Part shown: positions 1 to 5,254 of the stretch, in pieces
Position numbering within the stretch: the first letter of the stretch is position 1
Layout: each line of letters starts with the position of its first letter
Assembly (NCBI GenBank): GCA_022839045.1
Contig: JALHDI010000196.1
Coordinates: 1 to 5,738, forward strand
Source of the DNA: Sporomusaceae bacterium
Lineage (GTDB): Bacteria; Bacillota_C; Negativicutes; Sporomusales_B; UBA7701
Length of the DNA: 5,738 nucleotides
Direction: 5' to 3'
Position numbers and translations under genes: made by a program
Notes under the pieces: generated by a model
The model's database searches: none
What the model was told of the DNA's origin: nothing
The model's input: only the letters and a program-made list of their open reading frames with translations

Positions 1-345
1 ACCGGCAAAGGCGTTTCCATCTGGGCCAACGGCGACCGTTACGAAGGCGAGCTCGTCAACGGCGACCGCACCGGCAAAGGCGTCTATATCTGGGCCAGCG
101 GCGACCGCTACGAGGGCGAATTCAAAAACAACGCCCTCAACGGCAAAGGCATATACCTCTGGACGAACGGCGCCCGCTACGAGGGCGGCTTCTTAAACGA
201 CAAGCGCCACGGCAAAGGGACCCTCAAATGGCCCACCGGCGAACGCTACGAAGGCGACTGGGCCAACGGCAACATGCACGGCTACGGCGTCCTCCACTAC
301 CCCAACGGCGCCGTCCAGAAGGGCCAATGGGCCAACGGCAAATTC
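1..345 (+). repeat. Tandem 69-bp coding repeats (five MORN units)
   Basis: Five in-frame units of 69 bp start at 1, 70, 139, 208 and 277. The blocks encoding GKG, the W-NG turn and RYEG are the most similar between units at the DNA level (recurring GGCAAAGGC and CGCTACGAGGGC). The array probably continues upstream of the window. It is a protein-coding repeat and could change copy number by slippage or recombination. Confidence 0.85.
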
Positions 346-366
346 CTCGGCGACAAGAGCAAATGA
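1..366 (+). CDS. MORN-repeat protein, C-terminal part (5' end outside window)
   Basis: The reading frame is open from base 1 and ends at TGA 364-366, giving 121 visible residues; the start lies upstream of the window. It consists of five consecutive 23-residue MORN repeats with the pattern GKGxYxWxNGxRYEGxFxNxxx, for example GKGVYIWASGDRYEGEF in the second unit, followed by a short tail LGDKSK. The last unit is degenerate (GAVQKGQW replaces G-RYEG-W), as is common at the end of such arrays. MORN repeats fold as stacked beta-hairpins. In bacteria they occur in cell-envelope or cytoplasmic proteins of mostly unknown role, so no specific function can be assigned. Any signal peptide, membrane anchor or additional domain would lie upstream and cannot be seen. 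The gene is followed directly by a strong hairpin terminator at 369-407, so it ends its transcription unit. The family call is firm; the role is unknown. Confidence 0.93.
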   Translation, partial: TGKGVSIWANGDRYEGELVNGDRTGKGVYIWASGDRYEGEFKNNALNGKGIYLWTNGARYEGGFLNDKRHGKGTLKWPTGERYEGDWANGNMHGYGVLHYPNGAVQKGQWANGKFLGDKSK

Positions 367-368
367 CA

Positions 369-407
369 AGCAAAGAACCCTGCGCTGGCTGCGCAGGGTT
401 CTTTGCT
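369..407. terminator. 17-bp perfect hairpin, probable bidirectional terminator
   Basis: Bases 369-385 are perfectly complementary to 391-407, with a 5-nt loop TGGCT. The stem foot is A/T-rich (AGCAAAGAA / TTCTTTGCT) and the upper part is GC-rich, so on either strand the 3' arm ends in a U-rich run within the stem. It starts 3 bases after the MORN-protein stop codon. On the other strand it lies 26 bases beyond the TAG at 433 that ends the pseudogene, so it can close both convergent units. Confidence 0.85.
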
Positions 408-432
408 GCCGGCTCAAAGCGCTTTGCCGCCG

Positions 433-793
433 CTAGAGGCCGAACTGGCAGATGATGCCAGCGGCAAAAGTGTCCGCCATCATCAAACCCTGTTGCTCGA
501 TCCGGTCAAAAATCTCGATATCCTCCCGTTCGCATACATCTCCGTTCGGCGGCGACCCCCCGGCCGTAAAACCGCCCAAACGGCCTCGCCATATCTGACG
601 CGTTCCTTAGCAGGCGGCTTGTCGTCGCCTCAAGGTCTGGCGTCCCGGCGGCGATAGCGATGATGACCATCCTTGTCCAATAAACATGCTGCTCCCACAA
701 CATGCGAAAATGCTCGCGCAATCTTACCGCCGCAACGCTCAGATACATATCGTCCTCGAAACAATCCGGGCGGTCCCCCCGGGAAACGTTCAT
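433..793 (-). pseudogene. Remnant of a small 'LREHFRMLWEQHVYWTR' family protein: head and tail kept, middle deleted, frameshifted
   Basis: The head starts at ATG 793, preceded by GGGAGG (801-806) seven bases upstream; a TTG at 808 in the same frame is less likely. It reads through LREHFRMLWEQHVYWTRM and LLRNASDMARPFGRFYG to about 563, then loses homology and stops near 506. In another frame, 433-549 encodes EREDIEIFDRIEQQGLMMAD followed by TFAAGIICQFGL and a TAG. From memory, intact relatives in Firmicutes (roughly 150-170 residues, often automatically labelled acetylglutamate kinase without good reason) carry both segments, with about 60-75 residues between them. I therefore read this as one gene with an internal deletion plus a frameshift. 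A run of six G (556-561 on this strand) lies at the junction. The molecular function of the family is not known to me. The head assignment is solid and the tail assignment fairly so. Confidence 0.72.
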
Positions 794-800
794 AATCGCT

Positions 801-806
801 CCTCCC
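801..806 (-). promoter_or_regulatory. Ribosome binding site of the 433-793 pseudogene
   Basis: GGGAGG on the minus strand sits seven bases before ATG 793. This decides the start in favour of MNVSRGD over the upstream TTG at 808, which overlaps the Shine-Dalgarno sequence itself. I see no convincing -35/-10 pair in the 807-880 stretch upstream. Confidence 0.7.
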
Positions 807-879
807 AATCCGTCATTCTGCTACATAACATGCAGGCATCAGTAAATATGCGATTGCCCGTACCCTCCCCGCCGAGCAG

Positions 880-929
880 AAAACAAAAGGCTTTTAGAAA
901 GCGATCCCAACACCGCTTCCTAAAAGCCT
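880..929 (-). terminator. Rho-independent terminator of the substrate-binding protein gene
   Basis: Bases 914-929 pair with 888-903 as a 16-bp stem (one G-U on the minus-strand transcript), with a 10-nt loop at 904-913. On the minus strand the stem is followed by TTTTGTTTTC (through 880), a proper U-tract. The stem begins 21 bases beyond the TAG that ends the substrate-binding protein gene at 951, so the orientation and placement fit that gene exactly. Confidence 0.9.
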
Positions 930-950
930 CGCCGCTCACAGGCACGCCCG

Positions 951-2231
951 CTATTTCCTGGACTCCCAGTCCGGTATCGGCCACACGATCTCCCTGCTTG
1001 CCAGCTCGAACGGCCACACCGTCCAGTACCTGCCGCCCTGGATCTGCAGCACCACGTTCGTGCCGTACAGGTTCTGGTTCTTGTCGTCGAACTTCACGCC
1101 CTCCCACGGCATCACCAGGGCGCTCCCCGGGTAATTGGTCGCCTTCAGGGCCGCGCGGATCTTCTCCGGCTCGGCCGCCCCGGCGCGGTTGACCGCGTCG
1201 GCCACCACCATCAACGCCGTGAAGGAATGGGGGATATAGCCGCTCAGATCGGCCCCGTCCTTCTGCTTGAACAGCTCGTTAACCTTCTTGACGATCGGCT
1301 TCTTGTCGATCAGGTCGGCGCTCCACGTCGCGCTCGTCATCACATATTCCGCGTCCGGTCCCAAGTTCTGCACGAAATCCGGCGCCACGTGGCCGGCCTC
1401 CATGCCGATGACCGCCGCCGGGCTGAACTTCAGCTCCTTATACATCTTCTGAAACAGGATGGCGTCCGCGCTATACGACGTCATCAGCATCGTGTTCACG
1501 CCCGTCGCTTTAAGCTTCAGCACCTCGCTCGTCGCATCGCCGGTCTCCTTCGGGTAAGGGATATCGGCGGCAATCTGGCGGCCGGCGGCGGCGGCGAACT
1601 TCCTCTCCGCATCGGCGGCCCCCTGCCCGAAAAGCGAATTCTCGTACACCAGGCCGATCTTGCCGACCTAGACGCCCTTCTTCTTCTCCACACCGTCCAA
1701 AAATACGAATAGCTTCTCCACGAAGCTGCGATCATGCGGAATTAGGCGGAAAAACCACTTGAAACCGCGCTCGGTCAGCTCCGCCCGCGTCGACTCGGGA
1801 TTGACGAACGGGATGCCGCTGCGCTCCGCCACCTGGCTGGCCGGCGCCGTCGTCGAGCTCGAGTAGGTGCCCATCAGCACGGCCACCTTCTCCTGGTTTA
1901 CCAGCCGCTCGGCCTCTCTGCGGGCAACCTCCGGCTTACCCTGCGAATCGGCGAAAATCAGCCTGAGCTTCGCCCCGCCCAGGTTGGGCAGGCCCTCATC
2001 CTTGGCGAGAGGCAGCTCGATATCGTACTTGCCGTTGACGATCGCCGCAGCCAACTCCATGCCCTTCTTCTGATCCTCGCCGATCGCGGCCATCGTCCCG
2101 CTCAGCGGGTAGATGACGCCAATTCTGACCTCCTTCGTCCGGGTGGCGGCCGGCGCGCCGCCGCAGCCCCCCAGCACAACCGTGAACAGGAAAATCGCCG
2201 TAAGGATAAGCATCGTTGTTTTCTTCAACAT
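951..2231 (-). pseudogene. ABC transporter substrate-binding lipoprotein (Leu/Ile/Val type), interrupted by an in-frame TAG at codon 188
   Basis: The product is an extracytoplasmic receptor of the branched-chain amino acid (LivJ/LivK, periplasmic binding protein type I) family. It begins with a lipoprotein signal: MLKK, a hydrophobic stretch, then the lipobox LGGC with the lipidated Cys at residue 23. The N-terminal lobe shows RIGVIYPLSGTMAAIGEDQKKG (36-57 region) and the family hinge segment GTYSSSTTAPASQVAERSGI (121-140). Codon 188 (1668-1670) is TAG between KKKGV and VGKIGLVYENSLFGQG, where relatives have Lys or Gln. The same frame then continues without another lesion to the natural TAG at 951, giving 426 positions in all, a normal length for the family. 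Start 2231 is preferred over ATG 2246 because it gives a compact lipoprotein signal and follows AGGGTGG. No permease or ATPase gene is present, so it is an orphan receptor. If TAG is a true stop, only the N-lobe is made. Ligand unknown. Confidence 0.88.
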
Positions 2232-2268
2232 ACCCACCCTCTCCATGCAACCTTAAGGCTAGTCTATT

Positions 2269-2300
2269 CCATATAATAGCCTCCATATAATAGCCTCCAT
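2269..2300. repeat. 14-bp tandem repeat, 2.3 copies
   Basis: The unit CCATATAATAGCCT occurs at 2269-2282 and 2283-2296 and begins a third time as CCAT at 2297-2300. Each unit contains TATAAT on the plus strand and TATTAT on the minus strand. It lies 38-69 bases upstream of the substrate-binding protein start. The minus-strand TATTAT copies could act as -10 elements for that gene, but no good -35 sits 16-18 bases upstream of either, so a promoter role is unproven. Confidence 0.85.
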
Positions 2301-2341
2301 CTCCTGCTATACCGGCTTTTCCCGCTATTCCCCGGCAGCCA

Positions 2342-2370
2342 TTGACATCGCCCTATAACATCGTTATACT
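2342..2370 (+). promoter_or_regulatory. Sigma-70/SigA-type promoter of the oxidoreductase-tetR operon
   Basis: TTGACA (2342-2347) is a perfect -35. It is followed by a 17-bp spacer and TATACT (2365-2370), a 5/6 match to the -10 consensus. Transcription would start near 2377, about 47 bases upstream of the ATG at 2424. The -10 lies inside the first of two palindromes and the start point inside the second, so the promoter is expected to be strong but repressible. Confidence 0.87.
2354..2368. promoter_or_regulatory. Operator 1: 15-bp palindrome, probable TetR-family binding site
   Basis: TATAAC-ATC-GTTATA is a perfect 6+6 inverted repeat with a 3-bp centre. It covers most of the promoter spacer and four bases of the -10. 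It differs from operator 2 at only one base in the centre (T versus A at 2361/2383). The regulator that would bind is inferred to be the TetR protein encoded at 3735-4391 in the same operon. Confidence 0.8.
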
Positions 2371-2375
2371 GATAA

Positions 2376-2390
2376 TATAACAACGTTATA
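2376..2390. promoter_or_regulatory. Operator 2: 15-bp palindrome, probable TetR-family binding site
   Basis: TATAAC-AAC-GTTATA is a second copy of operator 1, placed over the expected transcription start. The centres are 22 bp apart, about two helical turns, so two repressor dimers would sit on the same DNA face. Paired spacing like this is compatible with cooperative binding by TetR-type dimers. Confidence 0.8.
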
Positions 2391-2391
2391 A

Positions 2392-2408
2392 GGCCGCCGC
2401 CTGCGGCC
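2392..2408 (+). other. Small GC hairpin in the leader just before the ribosome binding site
   Basis: GGCCGC (2392-2397) pairs with GCGGCC (2403-2408) around a 5-nt loop, ending 2 bases before AGGAGGT. It has no U-tract and is too short for a terminator. It may merely reflect base composition, or may keep the ribosome site single-stranded by local folding. Confidence 0.4.
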
Positions 2409-2410
2409 CG

Positions 2411-2417
2411 AGGAGGT
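2411..2417 (+). promoter_or_regulatory. Strong ribosome binding site of the oxidoreductase gene
   Basis: AGGAGGT is a near-complete complement of the 16S anti-Shine-Dalgarno sequence and sits six bases before ATG 2424, which fixes that start. Confidence 0.9.
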
Positions 2418-2423
2418 CAGCGA

Positions 2424-3738
2424 ATGGAAATCCTCGTCCTGAACGGCAGCCCCAAGGGCGACCTCAGCATCACCATGCAGTACGTCGCCTTCCTCGCCAA
2501 AAAGTATCCCGGCCACACCTTCCCCGTCGTCAATGTCGCCCAGCGCTCAAAGCAGCTCGAAAACGACCCGGCCGCCTTCGACGCCGTCGTCGGCCGGGTC
2601 CGCAAAGCCGACGCCGTCCTGTGGGCCTTCCCCGTATACTATCTGCTCGTCGCCGGTCCTTATAAGCGCTTCATCGAGCTGGTCGGCGAGCGCGGCGCGG
2701 CCGAAGCCTTCCGCGGCAAATACGCCGCCGCCCTCTCCACCTCCATCCGCTTCTTCGACCACACCGCCCACAACTACGTCAACGCCGTCGCCGACGACTG
2801 GGGCATGCGCTACTTCGGCCGCTACTCCGCCAAAATGAACGACCTCTTCGACCCCGCCGAACGGGGCCGTCTCCACGCCTTCGCGGGCGCGGGCAATGGC
2901 AGCCTCGATACGATCAGCGAAAGACACCACCCCGTCGGGCGGCCGCTACACCCCCGGGCCTGCGGCCGCCCCCGTCGCCACGGGCGGCCGCAAAGCGCTC
3001 ATCGTCACCGACGCAGGCCCCGGCGACGCCAACCTCGCCGCCATGACCGCCCGCCTCGCCGCCGCCTTCGCCGGCCCCGTAGAAACCGTCAACCTCCGCG
3101 ACCTCGACATCAAAGGCGGCTGCCTCGGCTGCTGTCGCTGCGCCTACGACAACACCTGCGTCTATGAAGACAAGGACGGCTTCACCGCATTCTACAGAGA
3201 AAAAGTCACAACCGCCGACATCGTCGTCTACGCCGGCGCCATCCGCGACCGCTACCTCTCCGCCCGCTGGAAAACCTACTAGTTCGCCTTCCTCGTCAGC
3301 GGCCCCCTCGTCCAGCTCGCCAACCTCCGCCAGATCCTCGAAGCCTACGGCGAATGCCAGCACAGCGCCTTCCTCGGCATCGTCACCGACGAAGGCGAAT
3401 CCGCCGAAACCGACGCCCTCATCGACCGCCTGGCGGCCGCCGCCGTCGAGCAGGCCGAACGCGGCTACCTCCCGCCGCCCACCTTCCTGTCCGTCGCCGG
3501 CGGCAAACTCTTCCGCGACGAGATCTGGGGCCGCATGCGCTTCCCCTTCGTCGCCGACCACCGCTACTACCAGGCCAACGGCCTCTACGACTTCCCCCAG
3601 CGCGACTGGGCCGCCCGCCTCAGAAGCGCCTTCATGTACTGGCTGGTCCACATCCCCGCGGTCCGCAAACAAGTCTACGGCCCCCAGATAACCACCCACA
3701 TGCTCGCCCCCCTCAGAAAGCTGGTCGACAGCCTATGA
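2424..3738 (+). pseudogene. Two-domain flavodoxin / iron-sulfur flavoprotein-like NAD(P)H oxidoreductase, broken by a frameshift and a TAG
   Basis: The first flavodoxin-like domain starts MEILVLNGSPKGDLS, whose NGSPKG loop is the typical FMN-phosphate site of NADPH-dependent FMN reductases. It runs to KMNDLFDPAERGRLHAFA. Near 2884-2892 the frame changes. Removing four bases (GGCG) from the local GCGGGC-GCGGGC duplication gives a smooth FARAMAASIRSAK reading. The second domain has KALIVTDAGPGDAN and the cysteine set C-x2-C-x2-C-x5-C (codons at 3121, 3130, 3139, 3157), like the compact [4Fe-4S] motif of iron-sulfur flavoproteins. After RYLSARWKTY comes TAG 3280-3282, then the same frame resumes with FAFLVSGPL and continues through FPFVADHRYYQANGLYDFPQ to TGA 3736-3738. 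In this fold some 12-20 residues normally separate the WKTY helix from the FAFLVSG strand, so I infer an in-frame deletion that also created the stop. A cytoplasmic electron-transfer or quinone/nitro-reductase role is plausible; the substrate is unknown. First gene of the operon with tetR. Confidence 0.87.
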
Positions 3739-4391
3739 CCGCCGCCGCCGGCCCCGACACCACCCGCGACGCCATCCTCACCGCCGCCCGCGCCCTCTTC
3801 CTCACCAGCGGCTACCATAAAACCACCATGCGCACCATCGCCCGGGCGGCCGGCATCTCCACCGGCCCCCTCTACCACCACTTCGCCAGCAAAACGGAAA
3901 TCTTCTTCCACATCTGCGGCCAGGGCTACGGCCGCCTCCTCGCCGGCTTCGCCGCCGCCGCCGGCAACGGCGAAGCCGCCGGCCTCAGGCTGCGGGCCAT
4001 GTTCCTCGCCTACTGGGACTTCTTCCATACCGAGCCCGAGCTGTTCGCCATCCTCCACCTCGCCGGAAACCCCCTGGCCGGCATCGACCTGCCCGCCGAA
4101 CTCCGGGAAAAACTCGACGGCTTTCACCGCCAGATCATCGCCCTCATGGAAAGCGTAATCCGCGAAGGCATCGTCGCCGGCGAACTCCGCGCCTTCGACC
4201 CGCCCTCCCTCGCCCTCTTCCTCCACTCGGTCGCCGAAGGCGTCTTCCAGGCCCACAAAAGCGGCGCCATCCAGGGCGCCGGCGCCACCCTAGACGCCAT
4301 GATCGCCACCGCCGTCGGCGTCCTCGGCCACGGCATGGTCCTCATCCCCGCCGCGCCGGACCACCCCTGCCGGGAAAGTGACAACCCATGA
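3735..4391 (+). CDS. TetR/AcrR-family transcriptional regulator
   Basis: The 218-residue protein is of normal TetR length. The N-terminal DNA-binding domain is clear: RDAILTAARALFLTSGYHKT (helix 1 region), then TMRTIARAAGISTGPLYHHF (31-50), the helix-turn-helix, followed by SKTEIFFHI. The remaining 150 residues are the helical ligand-binding and dimerisation domain, which does not reveal a ligand. ATG 3735 overlaps the TGA of the oxidoreductase gene (ATGA), and no good Shine-Dalgarno precedes it, so translation is probably coupled to the upstream gene. The open frame extends upstream of 3735, but that part is out-of-frame oxidoreductase sequence. The likely role is autorepression of the operon through the two 15-bp palindromes at 2354-2390, with release by a small molecule related to the oxidoreductase substrate. 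It is intact, although its partner gene is broken. Confidence 0.93.
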   Translation: MTAAAGPDTTRDAILTAARALFLTSGYHKTTMRTIARAAGISTGPLYHHFASKTEIFFHICGQGYGRLLAGFAAAAGNGEAAGLRLRAMFLAYWDFFHTEPELFAILHLAGNPLAGIDLPAELREKLDGFHRQIIALMESVIREGIVAGELRAFDPPSLALFLHSVAEGVFQAHKSGAIQGAGATLDAMIATAVGVLGHGMVLIPAAPDHPCRESDNP

Positions 4392-4453
4392 AACCGAAAA
4401 GCTCCGTCCGGGGCGTCGGCACCCAATACGCATCCGCCACCGCCGCCCCTCTC

Positions 4454-5110
4454 TCACCCCAGGTACTTGCTCCCCTCGCGCACGCTCAACGAATGCAACT
4501 TGTGGCCGGCGACAAACGCCCTCACCCACTCCCGGTCCGTTTTCGAATACTCCCTGAGCGCCCAGCCGATCGCCTTGTTGAGGAAAAACTCCTTCGTCCC
4601 GCAGGTATTGCGGATCACCAGGCCGAGCACCTCCGTGTCGGTCTTCTCTTTATACTTAAGCTGAAACAGGATCGCCGTCCGCGCCAACCAGATATTCGCC
4701 CCCTCCGACCACCTCACGATATGGCTGCCGACCAGTTCCGGGTGCCGGGAGCACAAATCGCCGACGACAATCGTCGCCAGGCCGTCCACCGTATCCCACC
4801 ACGATTTGGCCGTCACCAGCCCCGCCAGGCGGCCGATATCGCCCGCCGCCACGCGGCCCCTTACCGCCGCCAGGTAATCGGCCGCCAGGTACTGGAACTC
4901 CCGCTCCGGCAGCGCCCACAGCCGGCCGACCAGCTCCCAGTCCACCGCCGCCGCCTTCCTCGCCCGCCGCAGGAAATCGCGCTGCAGCGCCGCCCGTTCC
5001 GGCTTCGTCAGCCCCAGGAAGGGGAACCTGTCCTTCATATACGCCGCCATGAACCCCGCCTTCGCCGCGTCGCGATGCGCGTAATAATCAGCGATAACCC
5101 TCTCAGCCAC
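4454..5110 (-). CDS. AlkD-type DNA alkylation repair protein (HEAT-like DNA glycosylase)
   Basis: The 218-residue protein matches the AlkD family, which removes 3-methyladenine and 7-methylguanine type lesions using stacked HEAT-like helical repeats. Landmarks include FMAAYMKDRFPFLGLTKPER (20-39), SWWDTVDGLA (103-112), WLARTAILFQLKYKEKTD (141-158) and NKAIGWALREYSKTD (178-192). Known B. cereus AlkD residues W109, D113, R148 and W187 correspond here to W105, D109, R144 and W183, so the catalytic Asp and the aromatic cleft are kept and the enzyme should be active. The start is GTG 5110, with only a weak GGTGG upstream. It is chosen because the family usually begins about 20 residues before the AYMK motif. 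The gene is monocistronic, convergent with tetR (62 bp between stops) and divergent from the decarboxylase gene. I see no adaptive-response (Ada) site. Confidence 0.94.
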   Translation of the reverse strand: MAERVIADYYAHRDAAKAGFMAAYMKDRFPFLGLTKPERAALQRDFLRRARKAAAVDWELVGRLWALPEREFQYLAADYLAAVRGRVAAGDIGRLAGLVTAKSWWDTVDGLATIVVGDLCSRHPELVGSHIVRWSEGANIWLARTAILFQLKYKEKTDTEVLGLVIRNTCGTKEFFLNKAIGWALREYSKTDREWVRAFVAGHKLHSLSVREGSKYLG

Positions 5111-5184
5111 AAAACCACCGCTTTCAGCACTATTATTCCCGGCCTTCGCCGCCCATGCGCCGAATCCTGCCTCTCCCCGCCCGT

Positions 5185-5213
5185 TTGACTCCCGCCTGTT
5201 CCAGAATTATACT
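5185..5213 (+). promoter_or_regulatory. Sigma-70/SigA-type promoter of the decarboxylase gene
   Basis: TTGACT (5185-5190) and TATACT (5208-5213) are separated by exactly 17 bp, each 5/6 to consensus. Transcription would start near 5220, leaving a leader of about 35 bases before ATG 5255. No palindromic operator is obvious, unlike the promoter at 2342. Confidence 0.83.
5206..5211 (-). promoter_or_regulatory. Candidate -10 element for the alkylation-repair gene (overlaps the divergent promoter)
   Basis: The minus strand reads TATAAT at 5211-5206, a perfect -10, interleaved with the plus-strand TATACT at 5208-5213. The hexamer 17 bp upstream (5234-5229, ATGCGG) is a poor -35, so this would be a weak or activator-dependent promoter. 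It would leave a leader of roughly 90 bases before GTG 5110. Confidence 0.4.
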
Positions 5214-5240
5214 GTTTATATATCGGTTCCGCATCCGCAA

Positions 5241-5247
5241 AGGGGGA
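5241..5247 (+). promoter_or_regulatory. Ribosome binding site of the decarboxylase gene
   Basis: AGGGGGA lies seven bases before ATG 5255. It is purine-rich with partial anti-Shine-Dalgarno complementarity, and it supports that start. Confidence 0.7.
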
Positions 5248-5254
5248 CAGAACA

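Noticed and set aside
686..1192. 168-codon plus-strand open frame across the terminator and the 3' end of the substrate-binding protein gene
   Set aside because: Ser/Pro/Arg/Thr-rich, no domain, runs through a terminator hairpin and antisense to a recognisable gene.
1668..3282. Genome-wide amber recoding (for example pyrrolysine) to explain TAG codons in two genes
   Set aside because: TAG also ends the substrate-binding protein gene at 951 and the pseudogene at 433. The oxidoreductase additionally has a frameshift and a probable deletion. Neither family is known to use pyrrolysine. Decay or error is simpler, though a search for pylT/pylS would settle it.
2914..3699. 261-codon minus-strand open frame opposite the oxidoreductase gene
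   Set aside because: Composition is a Gly/Ala/Val/Glu shadow of C-ending codons on the other strand, with no family motif. The plus-strand reading has clear flavodoxin motifs.
3354..3734. N-terminal extension of the TetR frame
   Set aside because: The extension is Arg/Pro-rich out-of-frame oxidoreductase sequence. TetR proteins start shortly before the first helix, which fits ATG 3735.
4410..4449. Possible terminator between the convergent tetR and alkD genes (GGGGCG...CGCCCC)
   Set aside because: Only 6 + 3 bp with a mismatch and a 20-nt loop, no U-tract on either strand; could arise by chance in GC-rich DNA.
4388..5188. Long plus-strand open frame beginning in an ATGA overlap with the tetR stop
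   Set aside because: It is antisense to the intact AlkD-type gene with all catalytic residues, is rich in Arg/Pro/Gln of the kind produced by shadow frames, and has no ribosome site or recognisable domain.
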